A stretch of DNA of 64,000 nucleotides from contig CAAFXS010000105.1 of assembly GCA_900767025.1 (NCBI GenBank), positions 19,812 through 83,811 of the forward strand. The letters run 5' to 3'. The position numbers were made by a program, and so were the translations under genes. Positions 24,771-32,907 of the stretch are shown one piece after another; position 1 is the stretch's first letter; each line of letters begins with the position of its first letter. The stretch is from Clostridia bacterium. GTDB taxonomy: Bacteria > Bacillota > Clostridia > Oscillospirales > Acutalibacteraceae. The notes under the pieces were generated by a model that worked only from the letters and a program-made list of their open reading frames with translations, searched no databases and was not told the origin of the DNA.

Positions 24771-25922
24771 TTATTTTATTAGCGGATGCTTTTCCACAAG
24801 CTCCTTCAGTGCGCTTATTAGGTTATCCGCATCCTCCTTTGTATTATATTTTGAAAAGCTTATTCTTATGCTTTTGTCAAGCCTTTCATTGTCAAGTCCC
24901 ATTGCAGTAAGCACATGGCTTTTTTTACCCTTGGCACAGGCAGAGCCGTTGCTGACATACACACCGTAATTTGCGGAAAGCTCCTGCAAAATAGTCTGAC
25001 TGCGCATAAAGGTGGGCACATAAAAATTGATGATATAAGGGCAGGCGTTGTCACCGCTGTTAAAAACGATTCCGTCAATTTCCCTTAATCTGTCTTTAGT
25101 ATATGCGTTTAATTCCTTGATTTTATCCTGCTGTGCCTTTGAAAAATCAAATTCACCAACTGCTGCCCCAAAGCCTGAAATCAAGGCAATGCTCTCAGTG
25201 CCGGGACGAATTTTCCTTTCCTGCTCACCGCCGAAAACACGGGAAAAATTCTGATTGGTCAAATTTGCGTCCCTGCTGACATAAAGAGCACCTACACCCT
25301 TGGGTCCGTGCACCTTGTGGGCAGAAACGGATATTAAATCAGCCCCCAGCTTTTTTGCATTGATATTGATTTTACCGTAAGCCTGAACGCAGTCAATGTG
25401 AACAAGCGCCGGTGCACCTGCTCTTTTTACTGCTTTCTTTATTGCCTGAACAGGCATTATTGACCCAACCTCGTTATTGACATACATCATTGAAACAAGG
25501 ATCGTATTTTTGTCAACTGCGCTGAAAATCTGTTCCTCTGTAATTACGCCCTGCTCATCAGGTGTAAGATACACAACCTCAAAGCCCTGACGCTCCAGCT
25601 CCTGAACGCTTTGCAAAACGCTTTCGTGCTCAATGGCAGTGGTAACGATTTTATTACCGCTCCTGCGCCGTGCCTTAACTGCACCGAAAATTGCAAGGTT
25701 ATTTGCCTCCGTAGCACCGGAGGTAAACACTATCTCGTCCTTCTCCGCACCGATGCTTTGAGCCACTGCACCTCTTGCAAGGATAAGCTCCTTCATTGCA
25801 TCAATACCCATATTATGCAGGCTTGATGGATTGCCCCAGCACTCCGTAAGCATTTTATTAACCGCCTTAACGCAAGCGTCGCAAGGCTTTGTTGTTGCCG
25901 AATTATCTAAATATGAAATCAT
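24771..25922 (-). CDS. Cysteine desulfurase (NifS/IscS family), sulfur donor for ThiI
   Basis: A 383-residue PLP enzyme that takes sulfur from cysteine. It begins MISYLDNSATTKP, has the PLP-lysine motif SAHKVHGPKGVGALY (about residues 199-213) and the mobile-loop active-site region SNGSACAKGKKSHVL (about 328-342). Its position directly before thiI matches the NifZ-ThiI pair of Bacillus, so 4-thiouridine formation is the most likely role. The start overlaps the stop of the HAD-NUDIX gene by four bases (ATGA). Confidence 0.93.
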   Translation of the reverse strand: MISYLDNSATTKPCDACVKAVNKMLTECWGNPSSLHNMGIDAMKELILARGAVAQSIGAEKDEIVFTSGATEANNLAIFGAVKARRRSGNKIVTTAIEHESVLQSVQELERQGFEVVYLTPDEQGVITEEQIFSAVDKNTILVSMMYVNNEVGSIMPVQAIKKAVKRAGAPALVHIDCVQAYGKININAKKLGADLISVSAHKVHGPKGVGALYVSRDANLTNQNFSRVFGGEQERKIRPGTESIALISGFGAAVGEFDFSKAQQDKIKELNAYTKDRLREIDGIVFNSGDNACPYIINFYVPTFMRSQTILQELSANYGVYVSNGSACAKGKKSHVLTAMGLDNERLDKSIRISFSKYNTKEDADNLISALKELVEKHPLIK

Positions 25923-27097
25923 AAACCTTTCAGTTCCTTAAGCTTTAATATTGCCACAATAGTTTTTGCATCCTTAATTTCGCCGCTCATTATTCTGCGT
26001 ACACATTCATCAAAGGGCATTTTGACAACATCAAGATACTCGTCATCGTCAAGCTGCTGTTCGCCGAAGGTAAGCCCCTGAGCGTAAAACAGGCGAATAA
26101 TCTCGCCGCAGTAACCGGGAGTAGGATAAATCTCACCAAGAGGCTCCAAAATCTCTGCCTCTGCTCCGCATTCTTCCTTAAATTCCCTTATGGCAGAATT
26201 TTTAGGGTCCTCGCCCTTTTCAAGCTTGCCTGCAGGGATTTCGTAAATGGTTTCCCTGTAAGGATATCTAAACTGCCTTACAAGAAGAACCCTGTTATCA
26301 TCGGTTAAGCCTACAATACCAACGCCGCCGGGATGGTCCACAACCTCCCTTTCAGCCTGTGTACCGTCGGTAAGGGTAACATCATCAAGGTGAACGGTAA
26401 TTATTTTTCCGCTGAATATTCCCTTTTTTTCAACTGTCTGCTCAAAAAAGCCGAGAGCGATAGCCTCAATATCGTCAACCTTATCGGCAATGAATTTTGC
26501 CCCTGCCTCGATAAACTCAAACTTGTTGCCGTAGCCCCACAAGGCTCCTACGCTGTCAATAATATTCGCCTTGGCGCCCTCAATGTCAAATTTTCTGTCG
26601 CCCACAACAAAGGCCTCGTTACCTGCAACACCAAGCTCGCTTAAGCATCTGCCAATAATGCTTGCCTTTGATTCGCAATCAACAGTAAAGGTAACACCGC
26701 AAACAGAGTCAAAAAGATGTAAAATTTCAAACTTTTCCAAAAGTGATACGATATAATTTTTTGGCTTTGACGAGGCAATGCCTGTCTTAATACCGTCCGC
26801 TCTGAGCCTTTCAAGCAGTTCCTTAATTCCGTCATAAAGAGTGCTTTCGTAAAGACCCACATCGGTATACCTTTCACGGTATTTTTTAACAAGCTCCTGT
26901 GCGGTTGTTGGGTCTGCACCGTATTTTTCCTGAAATGTAACAAGCAGTGGCGGACCGATAAAATGAGTAAGCTCCCTGTAATCCTCAGGTGTATTGTAAC
27001 CGAAAGCCTCAAGAGCATATTTTGCAGATTTTAAGATACCCTCACCGGTATCGCAAATGGTTCCGTCAAAGTCGAAAATTACTGCCTTGTATCTCAT
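25919..27097 (-). CDS. HAD phosphatase - NUDIX hydrolase fusion
   Basis: A 392-residue two-domain protein. Residues 1-215 are a phosphoglycolate-phosphatase-like HAD hydrolase: FDFDGTICDTG (Asp9, Asp11), the cap domain, GIASSKPKN, and VGDRKFDIEGA. Residues about 220-392 are a NUDIX hydrolase of the ADP-ribose pyrophosphatase type: an EREVVDHPGGVGIV lead-in and a complete NUDIX box from Gly290 (GKLEKGE, then REFKEECGA at 304-312). All catalytic residues are present in both halves. Known enzymes suggest a pyrophosphatase step followed by removal of a phosphate, for example ADP-ribose to AMP and ribose phosphate and beyond (inference). It overlaps both neighbours (TAATG and ATGA), so it belongs to the thioesterase-to-sortase operon. 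Confidence 0.88.
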   Translation of the reverse strand: MRYKAVIFDFDGTICDTGEGILKSAKYALEAFGYNTPEDYRELTHFIGPPLLVTFQEKYGADPTTAQELVKKYRERYTDVGLYESTLYDGIKELLERLRADGIKTGIASSKPKNYIVSLLEKFEILHLFDSVCGVTFTVDCESKASIIGRCLSELGVAGNEAFVVGDRKFDIEGAKANIIDSVGALWGYGNKFEFIEAGAKFIADKVDDIEAIALGFFEQTVEKKGIFSGKIITVHLDDVTLTDGTQAEREVVDHPGGVGIVGLTDDNRVLLVRQFRYPYRETIYEIPAGKLEKGEDPKNSAIREFKEECGAEAEILEPLGEIYPTPGYCGEIIRLFYAQGLTFGEQQLDDDEYLDVVKMPFDECVRRIMSGEIKDAKTIVAILKLKELKGL

Positions 27098-27483
27098 TAT
27101 CCGTTAACCTTCTTCATAAATTTTTCGCTTAAGACAACAAATCTTTCAATTTCGCCGTTGCCGACTTCATTGCCCTTATCGTCCTTGGCAACAACGGAAA
27201 AGGTCAGCCTTCTGCCCTCAACGGACTCAAGCACTGCCGTTGCGGTTATAACATCACCTGTACCGCTTGCCTTAGTGTGAGAAATATTTACTCTTGTGCC
27301 CACGGTGGTTTCGCCCTCATCAAGCAACGGTGCACAGGCAATGCAGGTTGCCTCCTCCATAAGTGCAAGCATCATGGGTGTTGCGAAAACAGGAAGAGAG
27401 CCCGACTTAACCGTAGCGGCACAATTTGTAATATTAACCATTGTAACCGCCTCTCCCTTTAGGGCTGTTGTAAATTCCTTCAT
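27097..27483 (-). CDS. FlK-like hot-dog thioesterase
   Basis: A 128-residue single-domain acyl-CoA thioesterase of the fluoroacetyl-CoA-thioesterase-like family. Visible landmarks are FATPMMLALMEEAT (Thr and Glu of the active site), VGTRVNISHTKASGTG (His) and GNGEIERFVV. Such enzymes clear short-chain acyl-CoA species. Start: an in-frame GTG at 27493-27495 is part of the GAGGTGA ribosome-binding site, so the ATG at 27481-27483 is used. It is the first gene of the coupled operon leading to ThiI. Confidence 0.85.
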   Translation of the reverse strand: MKEFTTALKGEAVTMVNITNCAATVKSGSLPVFATPMMLALMEEATCIACAPLLDEGETTVGTRVNISHTKASGTGDVITATAVLESVEGRRLTFSVVAKDDKGNEVGNGEIERFVVLSEKFMKKVNG

Positions 27484-27592
27484 TTTTAAATTCACCTCAA
27501 GATTCTGTGTTATGCCATAATATTATATCATATTTTTTTATTATATACAATAGAAAAGAGTTGTGGTACAATAAAGGAACGGAGATGGTATA

Positions 27593-28351
27593 ATGGACGA
27601 AAAAAGAAGACGAATTCATATGCTTGATGAACTCAGGGGCTTTGCAATCATCTGTATGGTTTTTCACCATACTTTCCTTGATATCGGCGATGTGCTTGGG
27701 CTTGAGTGGGGATACCGGGCGTTTGATTTTCTTTGTAATTTTCAGCCGTTTTTTTGGGCAATATTCATTATTATTTCGGGAATGTGCACCCGCCTTTCAA
27801 GAAATGCGGTAAAAAGAGGTGCATTGGTCTTTGCCTGCGGTATGGCGGTGACGGTTTTCACAGCGATTATTTTGCCTATTTTCAAAATCACAGGTGCGGA
27901 AATTTTCTTTGGCATACTGCACTGCCTTGGAATATGTATGATGGTTACGGGGCTTTTGCTGAAGGTGTTTGACAAAATCGACTACCGGGTGGGTGCAATT
28001 GTGTCCCTGGCTGTATTTTTCTTTCTTTACGGTATTGACAACGGCACTCTTGCTTTCGGGCTTATTGAAGTTCCGTCCGAGCTTTACAAAAGCAATCTTT
28101 TCGCCTGGCTTGGCTTTCACACCGCAAGCTTTTACAGTGCTGACTATTTTCCTGTTCTGCCCTGGATATTTATGTTTTTCTCCGGTGCATTTTTCGGCAA
28201 GCTTGCCAAGGATAATATGCTGCCCGAAGCAATGTATGTAAAAAGGAGCAAATTCCTCAGCTTTATGGGCAAAAACAGCCTTTGGGTTTATATGGCTCAC
28301 CAGCCGATTCTTTACGGAATATTATTAGTTATATCGCTTATTATATCTTAA
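27593..28351 (+). CDS. HGSNAT/DUF1624-like multi-pass acyltransferase
   Basis: A 252-residue integral membrane protein with about 7 helices. It opens MDEKRRRIHMLDELRGFAII, where the R.x.LDxLRG-type motif followed by a membrane helix marks the heparan-alpha-glucosaminide N-acetyltransferase-like (DUF1624) family. The central histidine MVFHHTF and the ending GKNSLWVYMAHQPILYG are also typical. The family is thought to move acetyl groups across the membrane to sugars; the substrate here is unknown. A GGAGATGG site precedes the ATG. Monocistronic, ended by the terminator at 28361. Confidence 0.83.
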   Translation: MDEKRRRIHMLDELRGFAIICMVFHHTFLDIGDVLGLEWGYRAFDFLCNFQPFFWAIFIIISGMCTRLSRNAVKRGALVFACGMAVTVFTAIILPIFKITGAEIFFGILHCLGICMMVTGLLLKVFDKIDYRVGAIVSLAVFFFLYGIDNGTLAFGLIEVPSELYKSNLFAWLGFHTASFYSADYFPVLPWIFMFFSGAFFGKLAKDNMLPEAMYVKRSKFLSFMGKNSLWVYMAHQPILYGILLVISLIIS

Positions 28352-28360
28352 CAAAAACAA

Positions 28361-28395
28361 AACGCACCTCATAGGATAAAGAGGTGCGTTTCCTT
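28361..28395. terminator. Intrinsic terminator
   Basis: AACGCACCTC, ten-base loop, GAGGTGCGTT then TCCTTTT. It ends the DUF1624 gene. Confidence 0.85.
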
Positions 28396-28398
28396 TTA

Positions 28399-28453
28399 CA
28401 GCTGTTGGGGGCAGTGGAGAAATCCTAAAGAATGGCTGCCCTTGTATCAGCTG
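28399..28453. repeat. Two-part inverted repeat
   Basis: CAGCTG...GGGCAG on the left is matched by CTGCCC...CAGCTG on the right, with a 21-base centre. A second inverted repeat, GTGGCTG/CAGCCAC, lies just beyond and reaches into the end of the HTH gene. There is no T-run, so it is not an obvious terminator. Confidence 0.5.
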
Positions 28454-28474
28454 AATTTATAGGGCGGTGGCTGG

Positions 28475-28798
28475 CTATTCCATTTTCAGCCACTGCTCGT
28501 TAGCCTTGCTTACCGAAAAATAGCAGTAGTTCAAAAATTTGTTGGTTATGTCCTTGGCAGTTTTAATATGCCTGCTGACTGTGGGCTGCGAAAGCTTTAG
28601 CTGTCTTGCAATTTCCGTTTGGGATTTGCCGTGTACATAAAACAGCCTAAAGCAAAGGCTTTGCCTGACAGTCAGCTCATTTTTAATTATCAAAGGCAGA
28701 ACTCGGGACATAGCCTTTATAAGTATTCTTTGCTCGTCAAAGCCGTCATCCTCAACGGCATTTTTATCCGTCATATACGATTCAACAAAATCAATCAT
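28475..28798 (-). CDS. Sigma-70 region-4-like HTH protein
   Basis: A 107-residue protein. The C-terminal half reads LTVRQSLCFRLFYVHGKSQT and then EIARQLKLSQPTVSRHIKTA, a sigma-70 region 4 / LuxR-like helix-turn-helix. The N-terminal half is acidic and helical. There is no region 2, so it is not a full sigma factor; it is more likely a small transcription activator or a phage-type late regulator. The ATG overlaps the upstream small gene by four bases (ATGA), so the pair is coupled. No phage genes are nearby. Confidence 0.75.
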   Translation of the reverse strand: MIDFVESYMTDKNAVEDDGFDEQRILIKAMSRVLPLIIKNELTVRQSLCFRLFYVHGKSQTEIARQLKLSQPTVSRHIKTAKDITNKFLNYCYFSVSKANEQWLKME

Positions 28799-29007
28799 AC
28801 CTGTCCCTCCTCGTCATAATAGCAGGACAGCAAAGCTGAAATTCTTCTGCATTCACAAGCCATATCGTAATAAACCTTAATTTTTCTTCTGAGCAACATT
28901 AAATCCTCGCCTGTGTAAACGCAAAGCAGAGGTTTGAGCCCGTCCATCTTTGCACACAGTCTGCCGTATTGCTCCTCGTATTCACGAGCCAATTCAATAA
29001 TAGTCAT
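28795..29007 (-). CDS. Small helical protein coupled to the HTH protein (70 aa)
   Basis: Starts MTIIELAREYEEQYGRLCAK and has Leu-heptad spacing that suggests a coiled coil (LRRKIKVYYDMACECRRIS). The open frame extends upstream to 29076, but the ATG at 29005-29007 follows GAAGTGA and gives a protein without the low-complexity lead, so it is preferred. It contains four cysteines, three of them near the C-terminal half. No family is recognised. It probably forms a complex with the HTH protein encoded next (inference from overlap). Confidence 0.6.
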   Translation of the reverse strand: MTIIELAREYEEQYGRLCAKMDGLKPLLCVYTGEDLMLLRRKIKVYYDMACECRRISALLSCYYDEEGQV

Positions 29008-29179
29008 TGCTTCACTTCTTTCCTTTTTTCTTGAGTGGACAACTATTATATTAATAGAACATTTGTTCATAGTCAATTTTTGCTATTCACATAGTCCTAA
29101 AATAATCACTATTAAAAATTATTTTTTGCAGAAGAAAATCGCATATTGTCATATTAGATAAAAATTATTGCTATACCCC

Positions 29180-29208
29180 TTGACATTTTATGAAATATTA
29201 ACTATAAT
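29180..29208 (+). promoter_or_regulatory. Consensus sigma-A promoter of the candidate sRNA
   Basis: TTGACA (29180-29185), exactly 17 bases, TATAAT (29203-29208). Both boxes are perfect, the best promoter match found in the window. It has no open reading frame directly after it. Confidence 0.85.
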
Positions 29209-29213
29209 GTAAG

Positions 29214-29309
29214 AGGATTTGAGGCGGGCCGCACCGTCTCGACTCTTGGTCCTCCATAGTTTGTAATAACAGAGAGGGGAAGGCTGCAGTTTGTTCTGCA
29301 GCCTTTTTC
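29214..29309 (+). ncRNA. Candidate structured small RNA (about 96 nt)
   Basis: Bounded by the perfect promoter upstream and an intrinsic terminator downstream (GGCTGCAG 29282-29289, six-base loop, CTGCAGCC 29296-29303, T-run). Inside, GAGGA (29213-29217) can pair with TCCTC (29250-29254), enclosing a seven-base stem GAGGCGG/CCGTCTC (29221-29227 with 29234-29240) closed by GCCGCA. A purine-rich single-stranded stretch, AGAGAGGGGAAGG, precedes the terminator. It has no coding capacity of note. It does not look like SRP RNA, tmRNA, RNase P or 6S. It could be a trans-acting sRNA or an attenuated leader of alr. Confidence 0.72.
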
Positions 29310-29377
29310 TTTTTCCTATTTACTTTTTTATCTTATAGGTATAAAATAGTTTTAATCTTTAGTTGCGAGGCGAAATT

Positions 29378-30526
29378 ATGTATCACAGAACTTATGCACA
29401 AATTAATCTTGATGCTGTTAATCATAACATAAACAATGTAATTGACAAAATCGGCTCAAATGCCAAGCTGCTTGCCGTAATCAAAGCCGACGCCTACGGC
29501 CACGGTGCAGTGGAAATCGGCAGACTCCTTGAGGACAGGTGCAGCTTTTTCGGCGTTGCCTGCACTGCCGAGGCGCTGGAGCTTATTAACGCAGGGCTTA
29601 CAAGACCTATTCTCATTTTAGGATATGTTTCACCCTGTGAATACCCGAAAATTGTTAAAAACGATATCCGCATTCCGATTTTTTCACTTGAGGATGCCAA
29701 AGCATTGTCAGATGAGGCTGTGCGCCAAGGAAAAACCGTTCCCTTCCATTTTTGCATTGACACTGGTATGAGCCGAATCGGCTTTCAGGTTAATGAGGAA
29801 AGCGCAGATATCTGCAAAAAAATATCCGCTCTGCCTAATATTAAAGCAGAGGGACTCTTTTCTCACTTTGCCACAGCGGACGAAAAGAATTTAACAAAGG
29901 CTATGGCTCAGCGGAGCAAATATATTGATTTTGACAATATGCTCAGGGACAGGGGCGTTAATGTTGAAATCCGCCACCTCAACAACTCCGCGGGAATAAT
30001 GGTGTTTGACAATTATTTTGATATGGTGCGTTCGGGAATTATCACCTACGGTCTGTATCCGTCAGAGGAGGTTGACAAAAGTCTGCTGAACATTAAACCT
30101 GTATTGCAGTGGAGAACTCACATAAGCCACATTAAAACACTGCCTGCCGGCAGGGAAATATCCTACGGCGGAACATACAAAACCACTGCCGACACCGTTA
30201 TTGCAACAATCCCTGTTGGCTATGCAGACGGTTACCCCAGGAGCTTAAGTAATAAGGGCAGAGTAATTATCAACGGCAGATATGCCCCTATTGTGGGAAG
30301 AATTTGTATGGACCAGTTTATGGTTAATGTAACAGATATCCCCGATGCAAAGGTAGGCGACTGCGTTACACTTGTGGGAACAGACGGTGATACCTGTCTG
30401 TCAATGGAGGAGGTTTCAAACCTTTCAGGCTCATTTAATTATGAGTTGCCCTGCAGAATATCCCGCCGTGTGCCGAGAGTTTATATCAAAAACGGTGAGG
30501 AATACAAAACAGTTGAATATATATAA
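29378..30526 (+). CDS. alr: Alanine racemase
   Basis: A 382-residue PLP enzyme that makes D-alanine for peptidoglycan. The PLP lysine motif is AVIKADAYGHGAVE (about residues 31-44) and the second catalytic Tyr is in GRICMDQFMVNVTD. A GLYPSEEV-type domain junction and the C-terminal beta-domain are normal. ATG 29378 is chosen because GAGGCGAAATT precedes it; the in-frame TTG at 29363 is upstream of that site. It lies 66 bases after the sRNA terminator and is convergent with the malic enzyme gene. Confidence 0.95.
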   Translation: MYHRTYAQINLDAVNHNINNVIDKIGSNAKLLAVIKADAYGHGAVEIGRLLEDRCSFFGVACTAEALELINAGLTRPILILGYVSPCEYPKIVKNDIRIPIFSLEDAKALSDEAVRQGKTVPFHFCIDTGMSRIGFQVNEESADICKKISALPNIKAEGLFSHFATADEKNLTKAMAQRSKYIDFDNMLRDRGVNVEIRHLNNSAGIMVFDNYFDMVRSGIITYGLYPSEEVDKSLLNIKPVLQWRTHISHIKTLPAGREISYGGTYKTTADTVIATIPVGYADGYPRSLSNKGRVIINGRYAPIVGRICMDQFMVNVTDIPDAKVGDCVTLVGTDGDTCLSMEEVSNLSGSFNYELPCRISRRVPRVYIKNGEEYKTVEYI

Positions 30527-30562
30527 AAACACCCCTTATGTTTTTGCATAAGGGGTGTTTTT
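30525..30562. terminator. Bidirectional intrinsic terminator (alr / malic enzyme)
   Basis: AAAAACACCCCTTATG, six-base loop, CATAAGGGGTGTTTTT. Confidence 0.92.
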
Positions 30563-30570
30563 ATAATAAG

Positions 30571-31743
30571 TTATATTCTTGCTACGCCGTCCTTAACTGC
30601 CGCATCGGCAACTGCCTTTGCAACGGTATCCTTAATCTTTTCATTGAAAGCATAAGGTAGAATGTAATCAGGTGTAAGCTCATCATCACTGACAAGAGAT
30701 GCAATGGCATACGCCGCCGCTATCTTCATATTTTCGGTGATATCGCTTGCCTTAACATCAAGAGCACCTCTGAAGATACCGGGGAAAGCCACAACATTGT
30801 TAATCTGATTTGGGAAATCGGAACGGCCTGTGCCCACAATCATTGCACCTGCCGCCTTTGCCTCGTTAGGCATAATCTCCGGTGTGGGATTAGCCATAGC
30901 CAAAACAACGGGATTTGGATTCATGGTTTTAATCATATCCTGAGTAAGTACGCCGGGAGCGGAAACACCGATGAAAATATCCGTGCCTTTAACTGCGTCG
31001 GCAAGATTGCCCTTTGTCATTTCTCTGTTAGTCAGCTTTGCAATGGCGGCTTTTGAGGAATTAAGACCCTCTCTGCCCTCATAAATTGCTCCTGTGCGGT
31101 CACAAAGGATAACATCTTTTAGTCCAAGGCTCATAAGCAGCTTTGCAATGGCAATACCTGCCGCACCCGAGCCGTTAATAACTGCTTTACACTCTGAAAG
31201 CGCTTTGCCTGTGAGCTTTGTTGCATTAATAAGAGCGGCAGACACAACAACTGCCGTGCCGTGCTGGTCGTCGTGGAAAATAGGTATGTCGCACTTTGCC
31301 TTGAGCTTTTCCTCAATTTCAAAGCAACGGGGAGCGGCAATATCCTCAAGGTTAATACCGCCGAAGGAACCGCTGATGTTGTAAACGGTTTCAACAAATT
31401 CGTCAACATCCTTTGTGCGAACGCAAAGAGGAAATGCGTCAACTCCGCCAAACTCCTTGAACAGAACGCACTTGCCCTCCATAACAGGCATACCAGCCTC
31501 GGGGCCGATATCTCCCAAGCCCAAAACTGCCGTGCCGTCGGTTATAACGGCAACCATATTCCAACGCCTTGTAAGCTCCCAACTTTTTTTATAATCCTGC
31601 TGAATTGCAAGGCAGGGCTCTGCAACGCCCGGTGTATATGCAAGGGAAAGGCTGTCCTTGTCGTTAACCTTTGCCCTTGCGGTAATCTCAAGCTTTCCCT
31701 GCCACTCACCGTGGAGCCTTAATGATTCTTTACGATAATCCAT
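30571..31743 (-). CDS. Malic enzyme (oxaloacetate-decarboxylating malate dehydrogenase)
   Basis: A 390-residue short-form malic enzyme converting malate to pyruvate and CO2. Landmarks are LSLAYTPGVAEPC (active-site Tyr), GDIGPEAGMPVMEGK (Lys), ISGSFGGINLEDIAAPRCFE and PIFHDDQHGTAVV (metal ligands), and the Rossmann motif INGSGAAGIAIA. Short forms are usually NAD-linked in Firmicutes, but the cofactor is not certain from the sequence. It is the last gene of an apparent operon with glpK and the LDH2-family gene (28- and 26-base gaps), suggesting shared handling of C3/C4 acids and NADH. Confidence 0.92.
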   Translation of the reverse strand: MDYRKESLRLHGEWQGKLEITARAKVNDKDSLSLAYTPGVAEPCLAIQQDYKKSWELTRRWNMVAVITDGTAVLGLGDIGPEAGMPVMEGKCVLFKEFGGVDAFPLCVRTKDVDEFVETVYNISGSFGGINLEDIAAPRCFEIEEKLKAKCDIPIFHDDQHGTAVVVSAALINATKLTGKALSECKAVINGSGAAGIAIAKLLMSLGLKDVILCDRTGAIYEGREGLNSSKAAIAKLTNREMTKGNLADAVKGTDIFIGVSAPGVLTQDMIKTMNPNPVVLAMANPTPEIMPNEAKAAGAMIVGTGRSDFPNQINNVVAFPGIFRGALDVKASDITENMKIAAAYAIASLVSDDELTPDYILPYAFNEKIKDTVAKAVADAAVKDGVARI

Positions 31744-31771
31744 TTAAAAATACCTCTGTGTAATAATGTTT

Positions 31772-32881
31772 TTATTCCCAAGGGAACTTGTACTGTGTAA
31801 GACCTAGCTCGTCACGAACTGCAATAATCTCCTTTTGAACTGACTCGTTGATAGGAACACCGCTGTCCTTTCTCTCCTGCCAGATTTCCCATTCCTTCTC
31901 GCCTGCACTGTAAATTCTGTCACAGCCCGGAGCCTTTTGAGAATTACGGACAGATCGGATAATATCGCCTGCCTTTTTCCTTGTAATATCCTCACCTACA
32001 AAGTGGTTAGTGTCAATAGCAATGAAGAAATGGCCAAGGTGATAAGGTCTGATATTTCCGTTTTCGTCCTTGCCGTCAAGATCCTTGCCGTAGCTGCCGT
32101 CCTGAAGAACTGCAGAAAGCAGTTCAATAATCATAGCATAGCCGTAGCCCTTGTAGCCGCCGAGAGCTTCACCGATACCGCCGAGAGTTGTAAGAGCAGC
32201 CTCGCCGTTTCTTATCTTCTTAAGAGCCTCGCCTGAGTCGCCCTCAACAGGCTGTCCGTCCCTTCCGATAACTGTACCGGGATGAACATCCTCGCCTATT
32301 CTTGCATAATACTCAATTTTACCGTTCTGTGTAATTGAGGTTGCACAGTCTAAATTAAAATCGAATTCCTCGTCGGTGGGAATACCTACAGTAAGCGGAT
32401 TAGTACCGAACATACCCTCAACGCCAAAGGTCGGAGCAACCGACGGCCTTGCGTTAGTACCTGTCATACCGATACAGCCCTGCTTTGTAGCCATTGTTGT
32501 GTAATATCCTGCGATACCGTAGTGACAGGAATTTCTGACAACTACCATACCCATTCCGTATTCCTTTGCCTTGTCAATAGCCATCTGCATTGACCTGTGG
32601 CCGATTACCTGACCCATACCGTTGTGACCGTCGATAACGGCGGTGGTGGGAGTTTCCTTAACAATTTCAAACTCTGTTACGGGATTTTGAATACCTGCCT
32701 TAATTCTGTCAAGATAAATTGGCTTAAATCTGTTACAGCCGTGGCTTTCAATACCGCGTCTGTCGGACTCAAGCAAAATATCTGTGCAGATTTCAGCATC
32801 CTCACGGGGAACACCGTAACCTACAAATGCGTCTGTTACAAAATCAGTAATCAGCTTCCATGGACATACTACCTTACTCAT
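31772..32881 (-). CDS. LDH2/malate dehydrogenase family NAD(P)-dependent oxidoreductase
   Basis: A 369-residue member of the Ldh2 (YlbC/YbiC/ComC) family, which reduces or oxidises 2-hydroxyacids such as malate, lactate or ureidoglycolate with NAD(P). Family blocks are ILLESDRRGIESHGCNRF, GHNGMGQVIGHRSMQMAI, VVVRNSCHYGIAGYYT (conserved His), and GYKGYGYAMIIELLS. AAAAGGAGTATTTATT precedes the ATG. Its neighbour, malic enzyme, makes malate the favoured substrate by context (inference). Confidence 0.88.
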   Translation of the reverse strand: MSKVVCPWKLITDFVTDAFVGYGVPREDAEICTDILLESDRRGIESHGCNRFKPIYLDRIKAGIQNPVTEFEIVKETPTTAVIDGHNGMGQVIGHRSMQMAIDKAKEYGMGMVVVRNSCHYGIAGYYTTMATKQGCIGMTGTNARPSVAPTFGVEGMFGTNPLTVGIPTDEEFDFNLDCATSITQNGKIEYYARIGEDVHPGTVIGRDGQPVEGDSGEALKKIRNGEAALTTLGGIGEALGGYKGYGYAMIIELLSAVLQDGSYGKDLDGKDENGNIRPYHLGHFFIAIDTNHFVGEDITRKKAGDIIRSVRNSQKAPGCDRIYSAGEKEWEIWQERKDSGVPINESVQKEIIAVRDELGLTQYKFPWE

Positions 32882-32907
32882 AATAAATACTCCTTTTCAG
32901 TTTACTA

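Noticed and set aside
28475..29007. Remnant prophage regulator module
   Set aside because: No integrase, structural, lysis or replication gene lies within several kilobases on either side.
29214..29309. SRP RNA, tmRNA or 6S RNA at the promoter-terminator unit
   Set aside because: The length, the lack of the SRP GGAAGCAGC tetraloop region and the lack of a long bulged 6S hairpin or tRNA-like end argue against all three.
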